Assembly: GCA_013388675.1 (NCBI GenBank) | Contig: JACAEW010000048.1 | Coordinates: forward strand, 1-43,882 | DNA: 43,882 nt | Source of the DNA: Syntrophaceae bacterium | GTDB lineage: Bacteria; Desulfobacterota; SM23-61 | Direction of reading: 5' to 3' | Shown here: positions 1 to 8,687 of the stretch, in pieces | How the letters are laid out: every line of letters starts with the position of its first letter | Numbering within the stretch: position 1 is the stretch's first letter | The notes under the pieces: generated by a model | Seen by the model: only the letters and a program-made list of their open reading frames with translations | What the model was told of the DNA's origin: nothing | The model's database searches: none | Position numbers and translations under genes: made by a program

Positions 1-226
1 GCCCCGAAAAATCCTTATTTTTATCATGCCACACCCCAAAAGACTGTCAATCGATATCTTCCTCCTGCCTCCCCCCGGGTGAAATCCCGGCTTGATCCAA
101 ATGCAACCAAGTAGTTGCTGCGGAGGCTAAGCCAATCCCCTCCGTCCGCAACGCTTTTTCCCTAGAATGCCAATTCGGGACGATTCAAATAGTACCTTTT
201 GGAAGAATGGCCATTCCCTGAGACGA

Positions 227-1153
227 TCATTTGCCCCGAACCGCGTCACGGGCCGCCTTGATCAAAGGGGGATAGCTGAAAGTGGGCAGGGAACAGCCGG
301 GGGCGAGAATGAATTTTGTATTTCCCGCCTGGGCCATGGATGACCTGACCTGCTCACGAATGATTCTGGCCGAAATATTGGGGAACTTGACATGGTCGAT
401 CCCCGCTACCAGGGTCAACCCGGTCTTGTTGCGAGCTTCGGAAATACTAGGCCCTCCATTAAGATCGGCCCAGGAAATTGCGTTGACCGGGTAATCCAAG
501 AGCCTGTCGAAGAAGAGCTTTTCCCCGTGGGCGTGGAGGATGTGCATTTCCCCTTTTCCCTGGATGGCATTCAGGAATTCGAGGTCAAAGGGGCGCATAA
601 ACTTCTCATATTGCTCCAGGGTGACGAATTCCGCGGAGGCAGGCACGGAAAAAAAGATCCCGGCAGACCCTCGGTCCAGGCTGGCCAGGGCGTACTGGAT
701 TAAATTCCGGTTGATGATCTTGAGCGCGTCCAGAAGTTCCCGGGGATGGTCCGCCATAAGCGCGGACAGCGCTTCCTTGACCAGATTCCGTCGGATCGTG
801 TTCCAGGCGTTGAAAAGCGTGTCGACGAAAAAAGCCTTTCCCTTCAGCGTTTTCGCGATGATTTCGAGAGTTTTGAGCTGGTTTCCCATGGGCGTCTTGG
901 CTACATCGAAGACGGACAGGCGCTTCAAATCGGCCGCCGTGGCCATGGTTTCCATTCCCCCGGGCATGGGGTAGTCGTAATCGTTCATGACCTTCAGAAA
1001 GTCGAAATCGTAGGCTTCGAAAAACCCGAGATGAACCTCGGCGGTCTGCTCGGGGGGAGCGTGCTGCGTTCCAAAGTGGTACCAGACCGTAAAGGGGGGA
1101 TGGTCAACAGGCTTCCCAGCGAGAGCGGCGCGAACTCTTTCAATTTTATTCAT
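227..1153 (-). CDS. Uroporphyrinogen decarboxylase (URO-D) superfamily protein
   Basis: 308 residues, last gene of a minus-strand run behind tctB-tctA-tctC. The N-terminus (MNKIERVRAALAGKPVDHPP) is typical of URO-D family proteins, a TIM-barrel group that includes haem-pathway HemE and cobalamin-linked methyltransferases of the MtaA/MtbA type. Where the methyltransferases carry an H-x-C-G zinc motif, this protein has H207-A-H209-G, with H204 just before and C287 near the end (APGCSLP), so metal binding is possible but the ligand set is not the classical one. It is shorter than typical HemE (about 340-350 residues) and sits with a transporter rather than haem genes, so a catabolic or methyl-transfer role is more likely than haem synthesis. 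An AGGAG ribosome site precedes the ATG at 1153. Family is confident; reaction is unknown. Confidence 0.8.
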   Translation of the reverse strand: MNKIERVRAALAGKPVDHPPFTVWYHFGTQHAPPEQTAEVHLGFFEAYDFDFLKVMNDYDYPMPGGMETMATAADLKRLSVFDVAKTPMGNQLKTLEIIAKTLKGKAFFVDTLFNAWNTIRRNLVKEALSALMADHPRELLDALKIINRNLIQYALASLDRGSAGIFFSVPASAEFVTLEQYEKFMRPFDLEFLNAIQGKGEMHILHAHGEKLFFDRLLDYPVNAISWADLNGGPSISEARNKTGLTLVAGIDHVKFPNISARIIREQVRSSMAQAGNTKFILAPGCSLPTFSYPPLIKAARDAVRGK

Positions 1154-1184
1154 CGTAAGTTCTCCTTGGTTCCTTGCCTTGGGG

Positions 1185-2165
1185 TTATCCCTCGGGTTTA
1201 ATATCCGCGGTTTGAACCAGCTTTCGAAGCCTTTCGATTTCGTCCCCGATAAATTTCTTAAAGGCCTCCGGCGATTCAGTCGGATTCACGACCATCGCTT
1301 TCTCGGCAAAAGATTTCCTGACCGCAGGATCGTTCAAGGCTTTCATCATTTCTTTGTTCAAGCGATCGACAATGGCGGGCGGGGTATTGGCAGGGGCGAC
1401 GAATCCGATCCAGGTGGAAAAGCTAAATTCCGGAACCCCGGCTTCGGCCATAGTGGGGACGTCCGGCAGTACGGGTAGTCTCCTGGTGCCCGTGATGGCG
1501 AGCGCCCTCAATCTTCCCGCCTGGATATTCGACATAGGAGTCTGGGGGAGATCAAACATAATTTGAATGCTTCCTCCGAGTAGATCGGTAAGCGCCTGGG
1601 AGGCTCCTTTATAAGGAATATGGGTCATTTTGGTTCCGGTAACCATACAAAAAGTTTCGGCGGCCAAATGAAGTGTATTACCGACTCCGGCGGACCCGTA
1701 ATTCAGCTTGCCCGGATTCGCTTTGGCATAAGCGACCAATTCCTTAATGGAATGGATGGGAAGCTTGGGGTTGATTACCGCAACAATCGGCGAATCTACG
1801 GCTTTAACGATGGGAATAAAATCTCTCAGCGAATCGTAGGGAAGGTTCTTGTACAAGGCGGGATTGGCCGAGAGCACAGAGGACCCTCCCAGCAACAGAG
1901 TGTAACCGTCCGGCTTCGCCTTGGCGACCAATTCGGTGCCGATGACGGCGTTGCCGCCGGGACGATTTTCCACCACCACCGGCCGGCCGATGTTTTCCTG
2001 CATTTTGAATCCGACCGTGCGGGCGACGAAATCGCTCGACCCTCCCGCTGTGTAGGGAACAATGATACGGATCGGTTGGCTTGGGTAATCCTGCGCATAC
2101 CCCGGTGCGGAGGCAAGGGAGATGACGGCTAAAAAGACAAAGCATCGGGCGATGATTTTAACCAT
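1185..2165 (-). CDS. tctC: TctC/Bug-type substrate-binding protein of a tripartite tricarboxylate transporter
   Basis: 326 residues. It has a hydrophobic signal peptide ending near AYAQ-like residues (APGYAQDYP) followed by the Bug-family opening YPSQPIRIIVPYTAGGSSD, where the loop around AGG contacts the carboxylate of the ligand. The periplasmic protein delivers an organic acid to the TctA/TctB membrane pair encoded just upstream in the same operon (order B-A-C). Bug proteins bind citrate, other carboxylates, amino acids or nicotinate-type acids, so the ligand cannot be read from sequence alone. An AAAGGGGAAA ribosome site lies before the ATG. The gap to tctA is 48 bases and to the URO-D gene 31 bases. 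Confidence 0.9.
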   Translation of the reverse strand: MVKIIARCFVFLAVISLASAPGYAQDYPSQPIRIIVPYTAGGSSDFVARTVGFKMQENIGRPVVVENRPGGNAVIGTELVAKAKPDGYTLLLGGSSVLSANPALYKNLPYDSLRDFIPIVKAVDSPIVAVINPKLPIHSIKELVAYAKANPGKLNYGSAGVGNTLHLAAETFCMVTGTKMTHIPYKGASQALTDLLGGSIQIMFDLPQTPMSNIQAGRLRALAITGTRRLPVLPDVPTMAEAGVPEFSFSTWIGFVAPANTPPAIVDRLNKEMMKALNDPAVRKSFAEKAMVVNPTESPEAFKKFIGDEIERLRKLVQTADIKPEG

Positions 2166-2213
2166 TGGCTTTCCCCTTTCATGGATGGATTGAGATATCT
2201 TTTTCCGATCGAA

Positions 2214-3713
2214 TCATTCTACGAAAACGTCTTCGCGCTTTTTGCGCACCGCCGGTAGGATTACGATCATCAGCAGGATCGCTGAAGCACTCAGCATTCC
2301 GGCCGAGATCGGATTGGTAAAAAAAACGGTCGGATCCCCGCGTGATATAAGCATCGCCCGGCGGAGATATTCCTCCAGCATCGGGCCAAGAATGAAACCG
2401 AGCATAAGCGGCGCCGGTTCGCATTCGAGTTTGACAAATATGTATCCGAGTAGGCCGAAAAAGGAGGCGATATAAATATCGAACGGATTATAGGACAGGG
2501 TATAAATCCCGATCCCGCAAAAAAGCAAAATGGAAGGGAAAAGGATCCGGTAAGGGACCGATAGCAGCCAGACCCATATTCCGATCAGGGGCAGATTAAA
2601 TATGACCAGCATGAGGTTACCGATCCACATGCTGGCAATCATTCCCCAGAAAAGCTGGGGTTGATTGATGACGATTTGTGGACCCGGTTGGATATTATGG
2701 ATCATCATGGCGCCGATCATAAGCGCCATCACGGGGTTGGAAGGAATGCCGAGCGTCAGAAGCGGAATAAAAGAGGTCTGAGCTCCGGCGTTGTTCGCCG
2801 ATTCGGGGGCGGCGACGCCTTCGATGGCCCCTTTCCCGAACTGGGCATGGTTTTTGGAGATCTTTTTTTCCAGCGTATAAGCGGCGAAGGAGGAGAGCAG
2901 AGCCCCTCCCCCGGGCAGGATTCCCAGGATGGAACCCAACAGGGTGCCGCGTAGAATCGACGGGGCGGCGGCCTTAAAATCGCTTTTGGTGATCCAGAGA
3001 TTTTTCACCTTCCGGGTGAAAATTTGGCGCTTCTCCTTCACCTCGAGATTTACGATCACCTCCGTGAAGCCGAAAACCCCCATGGCCACAATTACGAAAC
3101 CGATGCCGTCGATCAGCGCGGAAATGTCAAACGTGAAGCGGGCCATGCCGGAATTCACATCGGTTCCAATAAGGCCGAGAAGGATGCCGAGCAAGATCAT
3201 GCAGAAGGCTTTCAAAAGGGACCCGGCGGCCAGAACGACTGCGGAAACGAGGCCCAGAACCATGAGGGAGAAATAAGCGTCTGGGCCAAAGTTAATGGCA
3301 ACCTCTGCGAGGGGGGGAGCAAAGGCGGCGATCACGAACGTGGCGAAAGTTCCGGCAAAGAACGAGCCAATCGCGGCCACGGCTAAAGCCGGGCCAGCTC
3401 GCCCCTGGCGCGCCATCTGATACCCATCCAGGCAGGTCACCACTGAAGAGGATTCTCCCGGCAGATTCACCAGGATCGCTGTGGTGGACCCGCCGTATTG
3501 CGCCCCATAGTAGATCCCCGCAAGCATAATAAGGGCGGTGACCGGAGCGAGATTGAAAGTGAGCGGCAACAGCATGGCCATGGTCGCCAGGGGGCCTAGC
3601 CCGGGCAGCACTCCGATCAGGGTGCCAACCAGAACCCCCAAAAAGCAATAGACCAGGTTTCCCAGGCTAAGGGCAACTCCCAGACCGAGACCGATATTGC
3701 TGAGCAGTTCCAT
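2214..3713 (-). CDS. tctA: TctA family large permease subunit of tripartite tricarboxylate transporter
   Basis: 499 residues, the usual length for TctA. It is a very hydrophobic protein with roughly ten to twelve membrane segments. Family marks are visible: the N-terminal VGTLIGVLPGLGPLATMAML stretch, the YGGSTTAILVNLPGE segment near residues 70-90, and the repeat-like LPGGGALLSSF and GVAAPESANNAGAQTSFIPLLTLGIP segments in the middle. It forms the cation-coupled channel for the acid delivered by TctC. TctB ends 9 bases upstream, indicating co-transcription. A second TctA of identical length is at 9151-10650; the two share the same motifs but differ widely elsewhere, so they are paralogues rather than a recent duplication. 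Confidence 0.93.
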   Translation of the reverse strand: MELLSNIGLGLGVALSLGNLVYCFLGVLVGTLIGVLPGLGPLATMAMLLPLTFNLAPVTALIMLAGIYYGAQYGGSTTAILVNLPGESSSVVTCLDGYQMARQGRAGPALAVAAIGSFFAGTFATFVIAAFAPPLAEVAINFGPDAYFSLMVLGLVSAVVLAAGSLLKAFCMILLGILLGLIGTDVNSGMARFTFDISALIDGIGFVIVAMGVFGFTEVIVNLEVKEKRQIFTRKVKNLWITKSDFKAAAPSILRGTLLGSILGILPGGGALLSSFAAYTLEKKISKNHAQFGKGAIEGVAAPESANNAGAQTSFIPLLTLGIPSNPVMALMIGAMMIHNIQPGPQIVINQPQLFWGMIASMWIGNLMLVIFNLPLIGIWVWLLSVPYRILFPSILLFCGIGIYTLSYNPFDIYIASFFGLLGYIFVKLECEPAPLMLGFILGPMLEEYLRRAMLISRGDPTVFFTNPISAGMLSASAILLMIVILPAVRKKREDVFVE

Positions 3714-3722
3714 GAAGCGGTC

Positions 3723-4175
3723 CTAAAAGGAGAAAGGCCAGACGGGGATCTGGAGCCCAAGCCCGTAAATAAAAACAAAAAAAGACCCTGCGGCCAGAGT
3801 GGCCGCCAAAAACAAGACTCCGCGGAGCCGGAATTCGTTTCCGCCCAGCGAGGACAAAACGACAAGAACGAAGATGGCAAAGGTCAGCCCGAGGCGTTCC
3901 AGAGTCAAACCGAACAAAACCATGCTGCCCAGAACGAGGGCCGGCGGTTTGAAATGAAAGCGGCCGGGATTCTTGTCGCGCAGTTCCAGACTTCGTATAG
4001 TAACCAATATTCCGAGGATAATCAACAAGGCGCCGACCAGGGTGGGGAAATAAGCTGGCCCCATCCGGGCGGCGCTACCGAAGGGGTATGCCTGCGCCAT
4101 CCAAACGGCTGCGCCCCCAAAGGCGACAAACATCAGGCCAGCGAAGAAATCCTTTATGCTGCGCACTTTTGGCAT
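3723..4175 (-). CDS. tctB: TctB family small membrane subunit of tripartite tricarboxylate transporter
   Basis: 150 residues with about four membrane segments; it begins with a short basic tail (MPKVRSIKDF) then FFAGLMFVAFGGAAVWMAQAY and YPFGSAARMGPAYFP, the characteristic TctB signature in which a G-x-x-x-x-x-G-P-x-x-F/Y-P loop joins the first two helices. It is the poorly conserved small partner of TctA. First gene of the tctB-tctA-tctC-uroD run; the 166-base gap before it (4176-4341) separates it from the aminotransferase upstream and could hold a promoter, though no convincing hexamers were found. The ribosome site is weak (GGAAA). Confidence 0.88.
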   Translation of the reverse strand: MPKVRSIKDFFAGLMFVAFGGAAVWMAQAYPFGSAARMGPAYFPTLVGALLIILGILVTIRSLELRDKNPGRFHFKPPALVLGSMVLFGLTLERLGLTFAIFVLVVLSSLGGNEFRLRGVLFLAATLAAGSFFVFIYGLGLQIPVWPFSF

Positions 4176-4341
4176 AAATTAGATTTCCGGTTCGATTCTC
4201 CCAAGACCGAAGGTTCACGGAAATCTGCCGGGTGTGTTCGGTTGGTTTTGAAACTCGAGCTTAAATACTCAGATGCTACGGATATTCTAGCGCCGGTTTA
4301 GCTTGGACTCGTCCAGTCTTTTTAAAAGCCCTTCCCCGATT

Positions 4342-5526
4342 TTATTGCTTATATTTCTGCAGGCGTTTCATGGCTTCCGCCAGTCTTTCTTTTGGATGGG
4401 TCAAGGCTATGCGCAGATACCCCTCTCCGTATTTTCCATACATGGAACCCGGGATCATCCAGACGTTCGCTTCTTCCAAGATTTTGAAGCAGAATTCCTG
4501 GGAAGAGTAACCCTTGGGAATGGTTGACCAGACGTAGAAGGTGGCTTTTGGGCTCTCCACTTCCAGGCCGATATCCCGCAACCCTTTTACTACCACATCT
4601 CGCCTTTCCTGAAAAGTCTTATTCCTTTTCTCCATAAAGTCAATGGGGCCGTTCAAGGCTTTCGTGGCCGCAACCTGCATGGGGTAGTACATGCCCCGGT
4701 CGGAATGGGATTTGATCTTGGCCATGCCGGCGATGATATCCTTATGGCCCACGAGCATTCCCGTGCGCCAGCCGCAGGCGTTGTAGGATTTCGAGAGGGA
4801 ATGGAGCTCCACCCCCACTTCCTTGGCTCCCGGCACTTCGAGAAAACTCGGGGGTCGGCATTCGAAGCAGACTTCGGAGTAAGGATTGTCCGAAACCACC
4901 ACCATATTGTAGGTTTTAGCCCATTCAACGAGCTTTCGGTAAAAATCCAGGTCGGCGCTCGCCCCAGTGGGGTTGTTGGGATAATTGACCCAAATCATTC
5001 TGGCTTTCTTGGCGACTGCGGAAGGAATAGCATCCAAATCCGGAAGGAACCCGTTCTTCTTCAAGAGGGGCATAAATTCAACTTCTCCGCCTGCGAGCTT
5101 GACCCCGGCCTCGTAGGAAGGGTAGGCGGGGTCCGGAACCAGGGCCGTATCGCCGCAATCCAGGAGGCAGAGATGAATCAGAAATAATCCCTCGCTCGAT
5201 CCCAGCAAGGGAAGAACCTCGGTATTGGGGTCGAGCGGAACGCCGAATCTCCTCCCGTACCAACCGGCGATGGCTTCCTTGAGCGGCCGGTTGGAATAAA
5301 AACTGGGGTAGTGATGGTTGTCGGGATGGCCGACGGCATCCCGGAGAGCGTCGAGCAGGTGCTGGGGAGGGGTCACATCCGGGTCCCCCAGCCCCAGGTT
5401 GATCACGTCGCGCCCCTCTTCCCGCATCTTCGTCAACTTCATGTTCATCTCGGTCCCGAGATATCCTTTAAACAAGTCCAAACGTTTCGCGACTTGTGCC
5501 ACTTTAGGATTCCTTTCTGAGTTCAT
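4342..5526 (-). CDS. Class I/II aminotransferase, LL-diaminopimelate aminotransferase-like
   Basis: 394 residues, the usual length for fold-type I aminotransferases. Visible marks: INLGLGDPDVTPP near residue 42 (substrate-binding loop), NYPNNPTG at 181-188, SDNPYSEVCFE around 212-222 with the PLP-binding Asp/Tyr, and HSLSKSYNACGWRTG with the PLP lysine at K246 and the carboxylate-binding Arg at R254. The pattern resembles DapL/DapC and broad amino-acid aminotransferases. Because it lies in a cluster with a transporter, a cupin and an amino-acid-oxidase-like flavoenzyme rather than lysine genes, a catabolic transamination is also possible. The ribosome site before the ATG is weak. Confidence 0.88.
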   Translation of the reverse strand: MNSERNPKVAQVAKRLDLFKGYLGTEMNMKLTKMREEGRDVINLGLGDPDVTPPQHLLDALRDAVGHPDNHHYPSFYSNRPLKEAIAGWYGRRFGVPLDPNTEVLPLLGSSEGLFLIHLCLLDCGDTALVPDPAYPSYEAGVKLAGGEVEFMPLLKKNGFLPDLDAIPSAVAKKARMIWVNYPNNPTGASADLDFYRKLVEWAKTYNMVVVSDNPYSEVCFECRPPSFLEVPGAKEVGVELHSLSKSYNACGWRTGMLVGHKDIIAGMAKIKSHSDRGMYYPMQVAATKALNGPIDFMEKRNKTFQERRDVVVKGLRDIGLEVESPKATFYVWSTIPKGYSSQEFCFKILEEANVWMIPGSMYGKYGEGYLRIALTHPKERLAEAMKRLQKYKQ

Positions 5527-5690
5527 CGTTACTGAACGGCAAAGCCCTTTTTCTCTCGCAGAGGCGCAGAACTCGCAGAGGAAAAGGAGAATTGAGGGTT
5601 TGGGTCCCTGAAAAAAGTTCCTTTCCGCTTCGTGAGCCCGGCGACTCTAGCGAAGCGGGCGAGAGAACAAAGCCTTGGCCTCTAATGAGT
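5527..5690. repeat. Intergenic segment with CGCAGAG runs and an 8-bp hairpin
   Basis: Between the aminotransferase and the cupin gene lie short imperfect repeats of CGCAGAG (about 5553-5585) followed by an inverted repeat CCGCTTCG (5625-5632) and CGAAGCGG (5651-5658) with an 18-base loop. The hairpin is not followed by a clear T-run on the minus strand, so it is better called an intergenic repeat element than a terminator. Confidence 0.5.
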
Positions 5691-6098
5691 CTAGATGCTT
5701 TCTTCTTCTTCATACACGTTGGCGATACAGCACAGAAAGGTCACCGGTTCCTTTTCGCTTTCATTTCTCATGCTGTGTACTTCCATGGTGGGAATGAAGA
5801 TGAAATCGTTGGGCCCCAATACCTTTTCGCCAACCACCTGGTCGGTCTGCGAATCGTGTTGAAAGCACCGCACGTGGCCGGTCAGGATGTACATGGTCTG
5901 GTAGTACAAATGATTGTGGATCGGAATTTCCCCGCCCGGACCGATGGTGAAATAGCGGAGGCCATACTCCACCGAATCTTTGGGACCGGCCTGGGAGAGC
6001 CAGCGGATCCAGACGTCTTTCACCGGGTAGGGCTTCCCCTTATAAGGGTAGGTGTCGATCTTCTGATCCTTTTTATCGTTCACGTTCATTACGATCAT
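5691..6098 (-). CDS. Single-domain cupin protein
   Basis: 135 residues. The cupin barrel is marked by GGEIPIHNHLYYQTMYILTG (residues 55-74) and PNDFIFIPTMEVHSM (97-110). The normal metal set is two His, one Glu, one His; here H61, H63 and H108 are present but the Glu position is Q67, so the metal site is altered. The ATG at 6098 was chosen over one 21 bases upstream because an AGGAG site sits properly before it. Small cupins of this kind often act as isomerases, dioxygenases or ligand sensors for carboxylated substrates; this one's substrate is unknown. It is flanked on both sides by repeat-rich spacers. Confidence 0.8.
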   Translation of the reverse strand: MIVMNVNDKKDQKIDTYPYKGKPYPVKDVWIRWLSQAGPKDSVEYGLRYFTIGPGGEIPIHNHLYYQTMYILTGHVRCFQHDSQTDQVVGEKVLGPNDFIFIPTMEVHSMRNESEKEPVTFLCCIANVYEEEESI

Positions 6099-6248
6099 GG
6101 TTTTCTCCTTTCGATTCAAAAATGGTCAGCGTCAGAAAGAATCAGAATACAGAATTCGGGAGCCAGGATTCAGAACAAAAAAGAGAAACCATTAACGTCC
6201 GCCGGCGCTTCTGGATTCTGAATTCTCTCTCCGGACTTCTGCTTTGCT

Positions 6249-6334
6249 CATTCCGCAATCCGCAATCCACATTCCGCATTAGAATTTCTTTCTTTTGCAA
6301 TTCATTTCGCAATCTGCAATCTGCATTCCGCAAT
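6249..6334. repeat. Degenerate GCAATC-type intergenic repeats
   Basis: The spacer between the cupin and the FAD oxidoreductase carries several copies of a short unit resembling ATTCCGCAATC or TCTGCAATC, broken by a T-rich stretch. The run abuts the stop codon of the FAD oxidoreductase. Similar low-complexity runs occur at 39397-39436 (GCGGAATGCGGAA) and 43739-43757 (ATCCGAAATCCGAA). Confidence 0.6.
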
Positions 6335-7716
6335 TAAAGTTGTCCCGTATCCCCCCACTTCTCCAATAATTTCTGGTATTCCTGGTCCTGATATCGCTCC
6401 AGCATGAAAGCAGAGGCGTAGGGAGGAAGCGGACTTCCTGTGAGATGGGCGGCCAGCAGCTCTCCCGCGGCACAGGACGCCATGATCCCATAACCCGATA
6501 AAGCCCCGATCATATAAGCCCCTTTAACAGGCATAGGACCGATCAGGGGACGATTCTCCCGAGTCTTGGTGTAATACCCTCCGTCCACCACCGGCTTGGG
6601 GAGGCGGCCGAAGTAAGCGCTCAGACCGGGCATCATCACCGCCAATCCTCGAAATACAATTTCGGGATAATAAGGATCAACCGGGAAGGGGAAGACCGGC
6701 TGGACTGGCCGCATATCGTAAGTCCACAGAGCAAGAACAACATCGCTATCCCCCAGTCCCTCCGGGCGAGCATGAACCCCGGAGGGGAATTCATCCAGAA
6801 GATGCTTCGTTTCTTCCGACCGGGCCAGCACTTCGCGCTCCTCTTCGGACCATGGAATCCTGGCCGGATCGGTCCATATCAGAAGAGGCGCATCACGGCC
6901 GACCACCCGGAAGGGGTCCCGGAAGGAGATCTTGAGGTGGAGTTCGTGATAGACCGGGAGTTCGACTCCGATCATCCGCGCCACGTGGGGAAAAAACGGG
7001 CCCGCGGCGTTGATTAGATTCCCCGTAGAAATCAGGTAGTCCCCGCTCCCTTCCCGCAAACGGACCGCCTCCACCCGTCCACCGGCCACGTCGACTTTTT
7101 CAATCCTCCCTTGCCGAAAAAAGACTCCGTGTTCCCGGGCTTTCTCCAATAAATACATGCCCAATTGCTGGGCGCTCAGCCAGCCGCAGCGCCGGGGATG
7201 AACCCCCGCCGCGGTACGGTCGGAGAGGTAAGGGAAGTGATTGCGAATCAGGGCCGGATCGGTGATCAAATCCGAGCCGGTGGGTTGCCCTTCATAGCCT
7301 TGGGCGGGTGCGGGATGGTAAGGGGGATCACCCGGTCGGCCGCGGTGATGACGCACCTCCCCGGCCCCCAGGCTGGCGGCCTCTTCGGCGACCTGCCTAA
7401 AAGTCTGAATTCGTTCCGGTTCGGCGGTGGCAAAAAGATAGCCGCGGCGGTTCATGTGGAACCGGTTTTCGGTTTCGCGGGCAAGTTCTTCGAGGATATC
7501 GATGCTGCGATTCATGAGGCGCACCATGGCGTCGCCAGGGCCCGGCCACCAGTTGCGGTAGCATTCGGTGGATTTGTCGCTGGTCAGGGAGAGCGGGGCT
7601 CCCTCATCCACGAGGACCACCTTCTTGATGCCTCGCTTAACGCTCAAGTGGTAGGCGGCGGCGATTCCGGCGATTCCCGCCCCGCAGATCACAATATCGG
7701 CCGTTGAATGTCCCAT
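6334..7716 (-). CDS. DAO-type FAD-dependent amine/amino-acid oxidoreductase
   Basis: 460 residues from the chosen start (MGHSTADIVICGAGIAG), which places the FAD Rossmann motif G12-A-G-I-A-G17 at the very N-terminus as usual; an in-frame start at 7836 would add 40 residues of no recognised character. The DAO/sarcosine-oxidase type fold is supported by the mid-protein segment CGWLSAQQLGMYLLEKAREHGV, the NLINAAGPFFPHVARMIG segment and the C-terminal TRENRPLIGPMPVKGAYMIGALSGYGIMASCAAGELLA, which closes over the flavin. Such enzymes oxidise the C-N bond of glycine derivatives, D-amino or imino acids. It is preceded by the GntR gene in the same direction, so it is the probable first structural gene under that regulator. 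The substrate is not determinable. Confidence 0.85.
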   Translation of the reverse strand: MGHSTADIVICGAGIAGIAAAYHLSVKRGIKKVVLVDEGAPLSLTSDKSTECYRNWWPGPGDAMVRLMNRSIDILEELARETENRFHMNRRGYLFATAEPERIQTFRQVAEEAASLGAGEVRHHRGRPGDPPYHPAPAQGYEGQPTGSDLITDPALIRNHFPYLSDRTAAGVHPRRCGWLSAQQLGMYLLEKAREHGVFFRQGRIEKVDVAGGRVEAVRLREGSGDYLISTGNLINAAGPFFPHVARMIGVELPVYHELHLKISFRDPFRVVGRDAPLLIWTDPARIPWSEEEREVLARSEETKHLLDEFPSGVHARPEGLGDSDVVLALWTYDMRPVQPVFPFPVDPYYPEIVFRGLAVMMPGLSAYFGRLPKPVVDGGYYTKTRENRPLIGPMPVKGAYMIGALSGYGIMASCAAGELLAAHLTGSPLPPYASAFMLERYQDQEYQKLLEKWGDTGQL

Positions 7717-7876
7717 GGGCGATCCAAAGTCAATTTGATAGAAATTTTGATTTCCTTGTAGGGGCAAAACTTCCGCCATGGCGGGATTGCCCATCTCGTG
7801 GGCGGCCATCCCGCCACGGCGGGCCCCCCACAACATCCTGTTTGATTTTGGCCATGCCGGATTAGGCTTTTTCGTA

Positions 7877-8521
7877 TCAAAGAAGCTGACTCTTAATGTG
7901 GTCGATGAAATAGCGCACGTGCTGTTCCATGAGCCGGCCGGCCGTTTCCGGTTCTCTTTTCTCCAGGGCGGAGTAGATGTCCTTCAACTGATGAAGGATT
8001 TCCGGAATAGGAATCACGCTGCTTAGGGAAGAGCCCCAGAGCCGGGCGCACCGGCTGTGCAGATTTTCGAGGATCTCCTGGAGAATCGGATTTTGGGCGG
8101 CCTGGTAGATGATTTCATGGAACCGAGCGTCGATCTCGATCAAGTGTCGATGGCCCCCATCTTTCAGGAGGATGTCCGCTTCCTCGATCAGCGATTTCAT
8201 TTCCCTAAGCTTGTCATGAGTTATCCTTTTGGCCGCCACCTCGCCGGCCAGACCTTCCAGTTTGACCTTGACCTCAAAGGCGGAACGAATTTCGTTGATG
8301 TCCACGGGGGCCACGTAAGTGCCGAAGCGGGGAATTACCGTGACCAGCTTCATCTCTTCCAGCTTTTTTACCGCCTCGCGGACCGGCGTCCGGCTTACTT
8401 TGAACTCCTCACAAAGTTCTTTTTCCGGCAGGGGTTTCCCGGGGGCATATTCCATGTAAACAATCCGGTCCCGGATCACATGAAAAATTTTTTCATGAGG
8501 CGCTTTTTTATTAAAACGCAT
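7877..8521 (-). CDS. GntR-family transcriptional regulator, FadR subfamily (FCD domain)
   Basis: 214 residues. The N-terminal winged helix-turn-helix (about residues 10-75) contains GKPLPEKELCEEFKVSRTPVREAVKKLE, the hallmark GntR recognition region. The C-terminal FCD domain (about 85-210) carries the metal/ligand residues of the family: DARFHEIIYQ with Asp and His, a later NLHSRCARLW His and the closing MEQHVRYFIDH. Members usually repress genes for uptake and breakdown of an acid and are released by that acid or a metabolite. It lies directly upstream of the FAD oxidoreductase, and a perfect FadR-type operator lies at 8688-8704. No clear Shine-Dalgarno is seen before the ATG; the leader is extremely AT-rich. 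Confidence 0.92.
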   Translation of the reverse strand: MRFNKKAPHEKIFHVIRDRIVYMEYAPGKPLPEKELCEEFKVSRTPVREAVKKLEEMKLVTVIPRFGTYVAPVDINEIRSAFEVKVKLEGLAGEVAAKRITHDKLREMKSLIEEADILLKDGGHRHLIEIDARFHEIIYQAAQNPILQEILENLHSRCARLWGSSLSSVIPIPEILHQLKDIYSALEKREPETAGRLMEQHVRYFIDHIKSQLL

Positions 8522-8547
8522 TGATATTTATAATGTTTTTTATTAAA

Positions 8548-8579
8548 AATCTTTTAAAAGATTAATAAAATTTTATTAA
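8548..8579. promoter_or_regulatory. Two abutting perfect AT-rich palindromes upstream of gntR
   Basis: AATCTTTT-AAAAGATT (8548-8563, 16 bp) is a perfect palindrome, and TTAATAAAA-TTTTATTAA (8562-8579, 18 bp) is another that overlaps it by two bases. They begin 27 bases upstream of the GntR start codon, inside the likely promoter region. They may be regulator sites or simply promoter-type AT-rich DNA; base composition makes chance palindromes more likely here, so confidence is limited. Confidence 0.4.
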
Positions 8580-8687
8580 AAAAGAATTGATAAGTCAATA
8601 TTTTTTTCAAGGCTTTTAAGGGATTCAGGGTGATTGGGTACGGGAGGCTGGCCAAAGTCTAGAAATTAATTCAGTCGTTAGGTAAAC

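Noticed and set aside
100-165. Terminator-like imperfect hairpin (GTTGC..GCGGAGG / CCTCCG..CGCAAC) followed by T-run
   Set aside because: It points to the plus strand, while the neighbouring URO-D gene is on the minus strand; stem has mismatches and the upstream gene is outside the window.
8527-8535. Leaderless promoter (TATAAA) just before gntR
   Set aside because: No -35 box at proper spacing; base composition makes chance TATAAA likely.
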